NCBI RefSeq assembly: GCF_025154075.1
Contig: NZ_JAOAMU010000001.1
Span: forward strand, 1,088,958 to 1,152,957
DNA length: 64,000 bases
From: Chryseobacterium herbae
GTDB taxonomy: Bacteria > Bacteroidota > Bacteroidia > Flavobacteriales > Weeksellaceae
Direction of reading: 5' to 3'
The notes below the pieces were generated by a model, which had not been told where the DNA came from, did not search any database, and saw nothing but the letters and a program-made list of their open reading frames with translations. Below, one piece after another: positions 35,466-43,418 of this stretch (position 1 is the stretch's first letter; each line of letters starts with the position of its first letter). The translations under genes and the position numbers were made by a program.

Positions 35466-35494
35466 GATAGCCAAAAATTGTTTTTTGGCTATCC
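35466..35494. terminator. Hairpin between convergent genes
   Basis: GATAGCCAAAAA and TTTTTTGGCTATC form a 12-bp stem with a 3-nt loop. It lies between the secreted hypothetical and the alpha/beta hydrolase genes. Confidence 0.7.
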
Positions 35495-35541
35495 GTATTT
35501 ATTCTATCATGAGAGGAATAAATTTCCCTCATTTTAAGAGC

Positions 35542-36573
35542 TTACTTCTTTAAAAAGGATTGTACCGTCTTTCTCACTTCTGCAGCTTCACACCACGGAG
35601 CGATGTGGCCGCAGTTCCCTTCAAGTACGAAAAGCCGAGCGTTGGTCATTTCTGCAAAGCGGGTTGCCGGCAAAGGATTTACCATATGGTCCTGCCGGGA
35701 TACAATGATCAACATTTTAGCCTTGATTTCCTTTGCTGCTTGTTCAAGAGTTCCGCCGAACTTGGCAATATTGTGACTTTTAAGTGCTTCCAGCTGTCGA
35801 TGCATATCGTTCCAATCCATATTTTCTGATTCTTTTTTTGCCAGCCATTTTGAAAAATCATCTCTCGAAACGGCATTGGATAAATACTCAGGGGTAGTTA
35901 ATGCAAACTGATGCATCATCGTGACACCAGGAAGTAAAGGTTTCTGCTCATAGTTCCCGTTAAGATAGGCAGGATCTCTTTCCATGGCATTTAATTCGGC
36001 ATTCCATAGCAGCAGATCGCTGGTAGTAAGTTGTGGAGAACCTACAATGGAGACTATTTTATTCATCAATTCAGGATAGGTAACTGCCCATTGAAAGGTC
36101 TGCATTCCTCCCATAGAAATTCCACAGACAGCTTCCAGATGATGAATTCCCATGTTTCCGGTTAGTACCTGATGCTGGCTTTCTACCATATCCCTGATGG
36201 TAAATACCGGAAATTGTAAACGGGCCTGCTTTGAACTGTTGCTGGGTGAAGAGGAAACACCATTGCCCAATGCATCGAAAAGGATAAGATGGTACGCCAG
36301 CGTATCTACTATTTTTCCGGGAACCATACTTTCGAGTTCCTTTGTGGTTCCGGTAAACCAGGTTGGAAAAATAACAGCATTGGAGCGATCGGCATTTAAC
36401 TTCCCATAAGTTCGGAAACCAATTTTACAGTCCTCAATTTTTTGTCCGCTCTCCAGATTAAAATCTCCGAGGCGTGCATACTGTTGTTTATTTTTCCCGG
36501 GCTTTTGTGCTTTCCCTGAGCTTACGGCAAGAATCAATATGGACAGATAAGCGGCGAATAAGGTAATTTTCAT
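35542..36573 (-). CDS. Exported alpha/beta hydrolase of the MetX-like family
   Basis: A 343-residue alpha/beta-fold enzyme resembling homoserine O-acetyltransferase. LILFDALGNGVSSSPSN, the nucleophile elbow CGISMGGMQTFQWAV, the Asp-containing IIVSRQDHMVNP and a late GNCGHIAPW complete a Ser-Asp-His triad. It has an N-terminal signal peptide (MKITLFAAYLSILILAVSSGKAQ), so it acts outside the cytosol and is unlikely to make methionine precursors. The true substrate is unknown. It is monocistronic. Confidence 0.82.
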   Translation of the reverse strand: MKITLFAAYLSILILAVSSGKAQKPGKNKQQYARLGDFNLESGQKIEDCKIGFRTYGKLNADRSNAVIFPTWFTGTTKELESMVPGKIVDTLAYHLILFDALGNGVSSSPSNSSKQARLQFPVFTIRDMVESQHQVLTGNMGIHHLEAVCGISMGGMQTFQWAVTYPELMNKIVSIVGSPQLTTSDLLLWNAELNAMERDPAYLNGNYEQKPLLPGVTMMHQFALTTPEYLSNAVSRDDFSKWLAKKESENMDWNDMHRQLEALKSHNIAKFGGTLEQAAKEIKAKMLIIVSRQDHMVNPLPATRFAEMTNARLFVLEGNCGHIAPWCEAAEVRKTVQSFLKK

Positions 36574-36906
36574 TTCATTTACATTTTTGTGTTTCGCTAT
36601 GTAAAGTAAAAAATCTGAATGAAAATAATCTGGTTTATTCTGAAATAATGATCAATACTGAAAATTGGCCATTTATTAATTACGGACAGTTAAATTTAAA
36701 ATAGTTAATAGGAATTAATCTACAAATAATAAAGCAAAATAGAGACTTTTGCAAAAGCTCCTGATCACTGGACAATATTCAAATTTTGGTATGAAATAAA
36801 TCGACCAGATGACTTCAGATGACCATTTAAAATTCCCGGTCCGGATTTTTGCATTTCCGTAAGCCGTGAAAAAATTGTAAATTCGCGTGCAAATAAATCA
36901 GATATA
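36574..36906. other. 333-base gap between divergent genes
   Basis: This AT-rich region separates the MetX-like and transketolase starts and must carry both promoters. I saw no convincing TTTG-N19-TAnnTTTG on either strand; TAAATTCG (36878-36885) is the nearest -7 match for the transketolase gene. No repeat module, RNA or open frame stood out. Confidence 0.4.
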
Positions 36907-37758
36907 ATGAGTAAAAGTATTGAAGAGTTAAAATCTCTTACTACGCAGATCAGAAGAGACATTTTAAGAATGGTTCACGCTGTGAATTCAGGACACCCGG
37001 GCGGAAGTTTAGGTTGTACGGAATACTTCACAGCGCTGTATGGAAAGGTAATGAATTATAAGCTGCCTTTTACAATGGAGGGTAAGAATGAGGACCATTT
37101 TTATCTTTCAAACGGGCATATTTCACCGGTTTTCTATTCTACATTAGCGAGATTTGGCTTTTTTCCGGTAGAAGAACTTAAAACTTTCAGAAAGCTGGAT
37201 TCAAGACTTCAGGGGCACCCCACTACTCATGAGGGTCTTCCGGGAATCAGAATTGCTTCCGGATCTCTTGGTCAGGGACTTTCTGTAGCACTTGGTGTAG
37301 CTCAGGGTAAAAAACTGGACGGAGATACTTCTCTTGTTTACACGCTTCACGGTGATGGTGAACTTCAGGAAGGTCAGGTTTGGGAAGCTTTGATGTATGC
37401 TGCTGCTAAGAAAGTTGACAATATTATTTCAACGATTGACTACAACGGACGCCAGATTGATGGGGATACGGATGATGTATTGAGCTTAGGAAATCTTCAT
37501 GCTAAACTTGAGGCATTCGGATGGACTGTTTTGGAAGAGAAAAACGGTAACGATCTTGAAGCTGTAATTGCTATTCTTGAGAAGGCAAAAACTGAAACAG
37601 GCAAAGGAAAACCGGTAGTCATCATTCTTCATACAGAAATGGGTTACGGTGTAGATTATATGATGGGTTCTCATGCTTGGCATGGTAAAGCTCCGAATGA
37701 TGAGCAGCTTGAAACAGCATTCAAACAATTATATCTGGAAGCTCCTGCTGATTATTAA
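36907..37758 (+). CDS. Transketolase, N-terminal (thiamine-diphosphate binding) subunit
   Basis: The N-terminal half of a split transketolase, 283 residues. Transketolase moves two-carbon units between sugar phosphates in the pentose phosphate pathway. NSGHPGGSLGCTEY, the cofactor motif HGDGELQEGQVWEA followed by DYNGRQIDG, and the late SHAWHGKAPND are characteristic. The C-terminal half is encoded 85 bp downstream, and the two are assumed to assemble into a heterotetramer. Confidence 0.93.
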   Translation: MSKSIEELKSLTTQIRRDILRMVHAVNSGHPGGSLGCTEYFTALYGKVMNYKLPFTMEGKNEDHFYLSNGHISPVFYSTLARFGFFPVEELKTFRKLDSRLQGHPTTHEGLPGIRIASGSLGQGLSVALGVAQGKKLDGDTSLVYTLHGDGELQEGQVWEALMYAAAKKVDNIISTIDYNGRQIDGDTDDVLSLGNLHAKLEAFGWTVLEEKNGNDLEAVIAILEKAKTETGKGKPVVIILHTEMGYGVDYMMGSHAWHGKAPNDEQLETAFKQLYLEAPADY

Positions 37759-37843
37759 TCATAAATGATCGATGATAAATAATTGTGTTTTTAGATCTTA
37801 AGACCAATCATTTATCCATTATTAAAAACTTTAGTAAAAAAAA

Positions 37844-38791
37844 ATGAAATATACATATACAGAAAAAAAGGATACGCGTTCAGGATTCGGAGCCGGATTA
37901 GCAGAACTTGCCGACAAAAATCCTAATGTAGTGGCACTTTGTGCAGACCTTATCGGTTCTTTGAAAATGGAAAAATTCATTGAAAAAGCACCGGAAAGAT
38001 TCTTTCAGATAGGTATCGCAGAGGCTAATATGATGGGAATTGCTGCAGGTTTAAGCATCACTGGAAAAATTCCTTTTACAGGAACTTTCGCGAACTTCTC
38101 TACTTCAAGAGTGTATGACCAGATTCGTCAGTCTATCGCTTATTCAGGGAAAAATGTAAAAATCTGTGCATCTCACGCCGGTCTTACTTTAGGTGAAGAC
38201 GGTGCTACTCACCAGGTTCTGGAAGATATCGGTATGATGAAAATGCTTCCGGGTATGACGGTAATCAACCCTTGTGACTACAACCAGACTAAGGCAGCGA
38301 CTATTGCTATCGCTGACTTCGAAGGTCCTGTATATTTAAGATTCGGAAGACCTACCGTTCCTGTATTCATTCCGGAAGATATGCCTTTCGAAATCGGAAA
38401 AGGAATTCTTCTTCAGGAAGGTACTGATGTAACCATTGTTGCAACAGGACATCTTGTATGGGAGTCTCTTGTAGCTGCTGACGAGCTTGAAAAAGAAGGA
38501 ATCTCTTGTGAAGTGATCAATATCCACACAATTAAACCTTTGGACGATGAAATCATCTTAAAATCTGTTGAAAAAACAGGTAAGATCGTTACGGCTGAAG
38601 AGCACAACTATCTTGGTGGTTTAGGAGAATCTGTAGCGGGTATGCTTGCAAGAAAGAGACCTACAAGACAGGAATTCGTAGCAGTAAACGATACTTTCGG
38701 AGAATCTGCAACGCCTGCTGAGCTTATGAAAAAATACAAAATCGATTCAGCGGCTGTGAAAGAAGCTGTGAAGAGAATTTTAGCTAACTAG
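37844..38791 (+). CDS. Transketolase, C-terminal (pyrimidine-binding) subunit
   Basis: The complementary half of the split transketolase, 315 residues. The pyrimidine-binding Glu region reads FFQIGIAEANMMGIAAGLS, followed by SHAGLTLGEDGATHQVLEDIGMM and YLRFGRPTVPV. The C-terminal Rossmann-like domain (GILLQEGTDVTIVATGHLV) is complete. It completes a two-gene operon ending at a strong terminator. Confidence 0.93.
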   Translation: MKYTYTEKKDTRSGFGAGLAELADKNPNVVALCADLIGSLKMEKFIEKAPERFFQIGIAEANMMGIAAGLSITGKIPFTGTFANFSTSRVYDQIRQSIAYSGKNVKICASHAGLTLGEDGATHQVLEDIGMMKMLPGMTVINPCDYNQTKAATIAIADFEGPVYLRFGRPTVPVFIPEDMPFEIGKGILLQEGTDVTIVATGHLVWESLVAADELEKEGISCEVINIHTIKPLDDEIILKSVEKTGKIVTAEEHNYLGGLGESVAGMLARKRPTRQEFVAVNDTFGESATPAELMKKYKIDSAAVKEAVKRILAN

Positions 38792-38814
38792 TCTGAATAG
38801 ACTATCATATATGG

Positions 38815-38852
38815 GCTCGGGCTGTTTCTTCGAAACAGCCCGAGCTTTTTTT
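38815..38852 (+). terminator. Terminator of the transketolase operon
   Basis: A 14-bp perfect stem, GCTCGGGCTGTTTC / GAAACAGCCCGAGC, with a 3-nt loop and T8 tail. Confidence 0.9.
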
Positions 38853-38859
38853 TGAGTTA

Positions 38860-39095
38860 AGATATTAGATGCCAGATTTCAGACATCAGACATCAGATCT
38901 TAAATCTTAGATAGTTGGCTGGTGGCTTCGAGGGCCTCAGCCGCCAGATATTGGTCTTTTATTCAAAATTATTCGATATATGAGGTTTTATTTAAAAATT
39001 TTATATCATTAAAGGATAAAGCTTAATTACTATCAACCACCAACTTTTTTTACACTCATATACTCTAAAACTCTCCAACTCTACTACCCTCAAAC
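38860..39095. repeat. Composite degenerate repeat mosaic 4
   Basis: AGATTTCAGACATCAGA-like units (38868-38912), the 29-nt palindrome (38919-38947) with its tail, then a short run of ACTCTAAAACTCTCC units (39060-39095). These are the modules of the other mosaics. It lies between the transketolase terminator and the convergent hypothetical gene; the 310-base gap has no gene. Confidence 0.7.
38919..38947. repeat. 29-nt REP-like palindrome, copy 3
   Basis: CTGGTGGCT and AGCCGCCAG pair with one G-T wobble around TCGAGGGCCTC. Confidence 0.8.
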
Positions 39096-39101
39096 CCGTC
39101 A

Positions 39102-39614
39102 TTACTGTGGTCTGTTGATCGGAACATCTATGGCATCGAGTACAGGATATAGTATGTCTGTCTGGAATTCTTCCTCTCTCAAACGTGATTTTTTAGAGCC
39201 TGAATAATAATTACTGATTCTATAGTTTTTAACAAACTGATTCCTCTTTTTCCCAATGACATAATAATATCCTCCGCTGTCTTCATTGATGAAATAGGTC
39301 ATTTCATCAAAGCTCATGATCTTTTTGGTAAGAAATAGTTTTCGGTAAATGCACTTCTCCCGCTTATCGAATGTGTATTTTACAGGAATTCTAAAAAGAA
39401 GATCCCACAGAAAATACACCATATAGATTCCTAGTATAACAGAAGCAATAGTAAAGGCATTTTGAGATAGTATATTTCTGAAATAATACATCACCGGAAT
39501 GGCAAGAATACCAGCTACCAACCACCATTTTAAGGTGTGTATGAAGCTGTAATTAGGCATAAAGCTTATTTCACTGCCATTATCCTCAAATTTATATCGG
39601 TCTTTGGTATTCAT
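39102..39614 (-). CDS. Hypothetical membrane protein, two helices plus soluble domain
   Basis: A 170-residue protein with two hydrophobic helices (about residues 26-46 and 53-75) followed by a ~95-residue soluble domain with alternating beta strands. It shares this plan with the product of the gene immediately upstream and overlaps it by 4 bp (ATGA), so the two are translationally coupled and may be ancient paralogues. Function unknown. Confidence 0.65.
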   Translation of the reverse strand: MNTKDRYKFEDNGSEISFMPNYSFIHTLKWWLVAGILAIPVMYYFRNILSQNAFTIASVILGIYMVYFLWDLLFRIPVKYTFDKREKCIYRKLFLTKKIMSFDEMTYFINEDSGGYYYVIGKKRNQFVKNYRISNYYSGSKKSRLREEEFQTDILYPVLDAIDVPINRPQ

Positions 39615-40075
39615 CGTACATTTTCATTTAAGCGCATGATATCTTCTGTTTCGTTTACCATTTTCTGTATGCTTTTATGGGTAAGGGCCTGTCCTACCGA
39701 AAATTTCTTCTCTTTTCCATTCACCTCAAAATAGATGTTCAGGAATACATTGGTTGTGATAAAGCCAAGATATTTCATCGCCAACACTTCAAAATGAGTA
39801 AAATCCTGAAAAGAATAAATCTTTGTAGGAACAAAAATACTGGGCTTACAGGTGATGGTCTGCTGCTGAGGATCAATCACAAATTTTTTTGCAAAGAAAT
39901 TAGCGATCATTAGACCTCCAAAAACAACAAGGAACAAGGCTAATAAAGGAATTTTATACTTATAAGAGAATCCTGCAGCAATGAATGTAAGAGTAGCCAA
40001 TACTGCTACAAATACCGGCTGGTTTTTAAAGATTAACAGGTTTCCGTCTCTTTTGTAAAATTGATAAGTGTTCAT
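39611..40075 (-). CDS. Hypothetical membrane protein, two helices plus soluble domain
   Basis: A 154-residue protein with two hydrophobic helices (about residues 20-38 and 41-60) and a soluble beta-rich C-terminal half (FVIDPQQQTITCKP ... KIYSFQDFTHFEV), which could be a PH-like fold. Coupled by ATGA overlap to the next gene. An acidic hypothetical protein lies upstream on the same strand, 32 bp away. Function unknown. Confidence 0.65.
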   Translation of the reverse strand: MNTYQFYKRDGNLLIFKNQPVFVAVLATLTFIAAGFSYKYKIPLLALFLVVFGGLMIANFFAKKFVIDPQQQTITCKPSIFVPTKIYSFQDFTHFEVLAMKYLGFITTNVFLNIYFEVNGKEKKFSVGQALTHKSIQKMVNETEDIMRLNENVR

Positions 40076-40107
40076 AATAAATTGTGATATATTTTAATGT
40101 ATGTTAT

Positions 40108-40659
40108 TTACGATGTATAGCGTTCTGCAATTTCGTCGTCGTTGATGGTCTGCAGTGTCATCAGGTCTGTTCTAAAGTAGGTATCATGAATTGAAAAATA
40201 AGCATCTATGCTACTTTCCGTGTGTGCTGAAGCTTTTTTCCAGCCTTCAAAAAACCAGTTTTCAAATAGCTCATATTTTTCTTCGTTGTAGTCGTCCCAC
40301 AAATCATCGAAATCCTCGTCATCTGCATACTGTTCCTGAAAATCTGTAGCTGCAGTCCATATATTTTCCGGTAAAAACGCGCTCCAGTCTTCTTTCTGAT
40401 CGCTCCGTTTTTCTCTTTGAGGGAATAAAAAAACAGGGTTGGTTATGACAGCTCCGGATTGGTCTACAGTCCATGCTGTGATATCCAGATAATCATATTC
40501 ATATTCGAAATAAAAAGCTACGCTATCTGTTTTGGTCTTTCCGCTTAGATACTCCGTGCTTTCCCCTTTGAGCACTTGTACAAGCGCATCGACAAGTTGT
40601 TCTGTCTGTTCTTCAAGGTAATTTTTTAAATCAATATTGAGTTGATTAAGATCTTGCAT
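40108..40659 (-). CDS. Hypothetical acidic protein
   Basis: A 183-residue soluble protein, strongly acidic (for example DDEDFDDLWDDYNEEKYE). The start MQDLNQLNIDLKN is preferred; the longer frame adds a Cys/Lys/Pro-rich stretch with no support. Small acidic proteins with such regions are often immunity or anti-toxin factors, but no toxin is adjacent and no family was recognised. Probably co-transcribed with the two membrane-protein genes that follow. Confidence 0.6.
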   Translation of the reverse strand: MQDLNQLNIDLKNYLEEQTEQLVDALVQVLKGESTEYLSGKTKTDSVAFYFEYEYDYLDITAWTVDQSGAVITNPVFLFPQREKRSDQKEDWSAFLPENIWTAATDFQEQYADDEDFDDLWDDYNEEKYELFENWFFEGWKKASAHTESSIDAYFSIHDTYFRTDLMTLQTINDDEIAERYTS

Positions 40660-41121
40660 TCCGTGATTTTGTGATTTAGGTTTTGTCTTTGGCGGTAAGT
40701 ACAAAAATAGGTGAAAAATTAATTGTACCGAATAGCCACACGGCCTTGTTTGTCTTGTATTTTTTTGTATACACACGGCATACATATCGAAATATCGGAT
40801 TATTTATCTGTTTATTTAATCTATAAAATCAGGATTTATATTTTTCGATCTATGATGGACAAAATTTTATAGCAACATTATCTCCTATGATTTATTTTAA
40901 CCTGTACAACCGTACACAAACCACTCACTAATTTACAACAAATCCACACATTAAATCCCTTAAAAGAGATTTAATAATCTATAGTTTTGAACTCATCAAC
41001 GTTGATACCGCATTCAGCAGATCTGCCGGTAAGTGTACAGTACAGGCTGAAATACTGAATAACAAAACCCATGTCAGGGTTTATATGGCAATCACAAATT
41101 TTAATTAAAAATTATTCAATT
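40660..41121. promoter_or_regulatory. Regulatory region upstream of the RiPP precursor gene
   Basis: This 462-base gap separates the acidic-protein gene from the divergent RiPP cluster. It holds TGTAC-AACC-GTACA (40903-40916), a perfect 12-bp palindrome ATCAACGTTGAT (40995-41006), TGTAC-A-GTACA (41034-41044), and a small hairpin AAACCC / GGGTTT (41065-41082). TAGTTTTG (40982-40989) fits the -7 consensus without a clear -33 element. The palindromes lie around the likely start of transcription and are candidate operators; no regulator gene is adjacent. Confidence 0.5.
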
Positions 41122-41316
41122 ATGAAAAAATTACAAGGAATGAAGAACTTTTCTTCATTGGAAAACAAGAAACTGAAAAATTCAAAAGTAATTTTCGGGG
41201 GTGGTACAAATGTTAGAACAACACAGGAAACAGGTCCAAATGGTAACGCCGGTAATACTGGTGACACCAAAATCATTAATGATGGGAAGGTTCACTCTAT
41301 TATAACAGTTGACTAA
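41122..41316 (+). CDS. RiPP precursor peptide of a grasp-with-spasm system
   Basis: A 64-residue precursor. The start MKKLQGMKNFSSLENKKLKNSK is the first ATG giving the short Lys-rich leader typical of Bacteroidota natural-product precursors; the longer frame adds an unrelated hydrophobic extension. The leader ends at VIFGGG (residues 23-28), a glycine-type cleavage site. The following ~36-residue core is rich in Thr, Gly, Asn and Asp, with T29, T33, T34, T37, T46, T49, S59 and T62 as possible acceptor hydroxyls and E36, D48, D54 and D64 as possible carboxyls. The ATP-grasp ligase downstream would join such side chains into ester or amide macrocycles; the pairing is unknown. It is the first gene of the cluster. 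Confidence 0.85.
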   Translation: MKKLQGMKNFSSLENKKLKNSKVIFGGGTNVRTTQETGPNGNAGNTGDTKIINDGKVHSIITVD

Positions 41317-41322
41317 ATATGA

Positions 41323-41342
41323 GGGGGGATCTTCCCCCCTTC
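41323..41342 (+). terminator. Hairpin between precursor and downstream genes
   Basis: GGGGGG and CCCCCC (with flanking A/T pairs) form a very stable stem 7 bp after the precursor stop codon, followed by TTCTGTTTAAA. The weak T-tract suggests partial termination or 3'-end protection. That would keep the precursor more abundant than its enzymes. Confidence 0.6.
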
Positions 41343-41369
41343 TGTTTAAAAGGGTAAAATATATTGGTG

Positions 41370-42263
41370 ATGAAATACAGAAAAATTGTTTTCCTGCTTC
41401 TTACAATCATAACTTTTATTTCCTGCACAAGTAAAAAGCTTAACTATATTAAGTATTACAATACAGTTTATGCAATTGATAGTACTCATAGAGTTGACAG
41501 AGATACTTTAGCAACGATCAGGCAGTACAAAAAACTATTCAGGAAATTTCCTCCTGTACAGAATGAAAGAATGGAGGAATATGAAATGTACATCAGATAT
41601 GCAGATAAATTCCATAAAAAGTTTGGAGGTATAAAAAATCTCGACCAACTTATAGCACAGTCGGCACCTAACTGGAAATACAAAAGGCAGGAGCCGGATT
41701 TTTTCAAACTCTATAAAAGGTATGGGATTGACAGCATTGGTGTTGAAAGAAAAATTCTTCAATGGAATCAAAAACTAAATAAAGTATTAATTGACTCATT
41801 CAGCATTGCTTTTGAACGTGATCAACATAATGCCCGCGTAGGACTAACCGTTGAAATTAATGACAAAAAAAATGCAGAACTTCTGATCTGGACTCTTAAA
41901 AATTATGGTTTTCCATCCAGACAAAAAATAGGACTTTATGGAAACAATGAACGTTTTATGTATATGGGAACTCTTCTTAATCATATGGCAGGAACAGTAC
42001 ATTATGAATATTTAAAGACAAAATTACTGGAATATGTAATGTCCGGTGAATGCCCTCCGAGAGATTATATAGAGATGGTTGACAAACATCAGTACATCCA
42101 TTATCTTGATACTGCTTACCACATATTTGTACATTATGACGCACCTGATTTTACTGCATCAGACTCTGCGCGAATAGACAGAAATAGAAAGGCCATAGGT
42201 TTTCCTACTTTCAAACAGTCGTCCAAAATAACTAAAGATTTCCAGAAAAAGATCAGTCACTAA
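41370..42263 (+). CDS. Hypothetical lipoprotein within RiPP cluster
   Basis: A 297-residue predicted lipoprotein. Starting at MKYRKIVFLLLTIITFISC places the lipobox Cys at about residue 19; the upstream TTG and GTG codons are less likely starts. The mature sequence is basic and Tyr-rich with no recognised domain; the segment LTVEINDKKNAELLIWTLKNYGFPS stands out. It lies between precursor and maturase genes on the same strand, which suggests a role in export, immunity or sensing of the product. That role is inferred from position only. Confidence 0.65.
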   Translation: MKYRKIVFLLLTIITFISCTSKKLNYIKYYNTVYAIDSTHRVDRDTLATIRQYKKLFRKFPPVQNERMEEYEMYIRYADKFHKKFGGIKNLDQLIAQSAPNWKYKRQEPDFFKLYKRYGIDSIGVERKILQWNQKLNKVLIDSFSIAFERDQHNARVGLTVEINDKKNAELLIWTLKNYGFPSRQKIGLYGNNERFMYMGTLLNHMAGTVHYEYLKTKLLEYVMSGECPPRDYIEMVDKHQYIHYLDTAYHIFVHYDAPDFTASDSARIDRNRKAIGFPTFKQSSKITKDFQKKISH

Positions 42264-42336
42264 GCTTGTCTGTTTTAAATGGCTTTCAAAGATCTTGTCC
42301 CATTTATCTAAATCATTAATCCAATAGCTCGTTACT

Positions 42337-43239
42337 ATGATTCTGATTCTTTCTCAAAATAATGAAATCACAACCACTGAAGTTATTAAATATCTTATTG
42401 TGATGAAGAAACCATTCATCCGTATTCATGAGGATGAAGTTTTTGAGATCAAAACCCGGAACAAGAGGATCTTTCTCGAAAGCAGCCGTAGTACATTCTT
42501 TCTAGATGACATAAAAAGTCTCTGGTACCGGAGAGGAGGATTACAATTTAAAAGATTAAAATATGCCAATCGATCCATCCATTTGAATATGACGGAAACA
42601 CAGTTCTGGCTTGAGGACTATGTCCGGAAGATCTTGGAATCCAAAAGAAATATTAACAAAGAAAGTAACAGCGATGTCAATAAACTTATTGTTCTGGACA
42701 TGGCAAGGAATCTCGGCTTTGATGTTCCTGATTATTTTTTAGCAGAAAATACTCGCGATGTAGACGTAGACAAGACGATTATAAAAACATTGAATGGCAA
42801 TGTCACCCTGGATGAAATAAGGAAGAATTCCGGTGGTTTTATGTATACATCTGTGGTTAAAGATACTGAAGACGGAGATTTTTTCATCACTTTTTTTCAG
42901 GAGAAAATTGAAAAAGACTTTGAAGTAAGGACATTTTATTTAAACGGTCAGTGCTGGTCTATGGCCATATTTTCACAAAATGATGCACAGACCAAAATAG
43001 ATTTCAGGAAATACAACGAAATGAAGCCCAACAGAAATGTCTCTTATCATCTTCCCTCTGATCTGGAAGAAAAGATCCACCTGCTCATGAAGTCTTTAGA
43101 TCTTAATTCAGGCTCCATCGATTTTATAAAGAAAGGAGAAAAGTATTATTTCCTGGAGATCAATCCCATTGGCCAGTTCATGGGAATGTCCGGGACATGT
43201 AATTATTTTCTAGAGCAAAAAATAGCCGAATACCTATGA
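42337..43239 (+). CDS. gwsG: ATP-grasp peptide maturase (grasp-with-spasm, GwsG type)
   Basis: A 300-residue ATP-grasp ligase that uses ATP to activate carboxylates on a precursor peptide. The early YRRGG (residues 64-68), the central ATP-binding region and the C-terminal metal-binding FLEINPIGQF (E274 and N276) are as in graspetide ligases. It is closest in my recognition to the grasp-with-spasm ATP-grasp family, supported by the SPASM protein two genes on. Its TGA stop overlaps the next start as ATGA. Confidence 0.88.
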   Translation: MILILSQNNEITTTEVIKYLIVMKKPFIRIHEDEVFEIKTRNKRIFLESSRSTFFLDDIKSLWYRRGGLQFKRLKYANRSIHLNMTETQFWLEDYVRKILESKRNINKESNSDVNKLIVLDMARNLGFDVPDYFLAENTRDVDVDKTIIKTLNGNVTLDEIRKNSGGFMYTSVVKDTEDGDFFITFFQEKIEKDFEVRTFYLNGQCWSMAIFSQNDAQTKIDFRKYNEMKPNRNVSYHLPSDLEEKIHLLMKSLDLNSGSIDFIKKGEKYYFLEINPIGQFMGMSGTCNYFLEQKIAEYL

Positions 43240-43418
43240 AAAAGCTGTACAACGAAAAAAATAAACTGCCACTTACGTTTAAATATATTGAGACCTTTAA
43301 AACCAAAAACGTCGGCAAAATCCATAGTAACCTGTTATATTTTGTACAAAGCGAAAAATACCAGACGAAGCATCATGTCCGAGAAAAACCTTTAAAACCG
43401 CTTACAAGAATTTTATGA
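43236..43418 (+). CDS. Small protein (60 aa) between the two maturase genes
   Basis: A 60-residue basic protein of unknown function. Its ATG overlaps the stop of the ATP-grasp gene (ATGA at 43236-43239), and its own TGA overlaps the start of the SPASM gene (ATGA at 43415-43418). Double coupling without a gap strongly suggests it is translated and needed in fixed ratio with the two enzymes. It has 11 Lys, one Cys-free sequence, and no membrane segment or glycine-type leader boundary, so it does not look like a second precursor. It may be a leader-binding or scaffold partner. Confidence 0.65.
   Translation: MKKLYNEKNKLPLTFKYIETFKTKNVGKIHSNLLYFVQSEKYQTKHHVREKPLKPLTRIL

Noticed and set aside
35542..36573. 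Assignment of the MetX-like protein as the methionine-biosynthesis homoserine acetyltransferase
   Set aside because: A signal peptide places it outside the cytosol, and no methionine genes are adjacent; called only as MetX-like hydrolase.
36574..36906. Thiamine riboswitch ahead of the split transketolase
   Set aside because: The conserved CTGAGA and ACCTGA-type elements of a TPP riboswitch were not seen.
43236..43418. The 60-residue protein as a second RiPP precursor
   Set aside because: No GG or GA type cleavage site and no Thr/Asp-rich core; its position between coupled enzyme genes suggests a partner protein.
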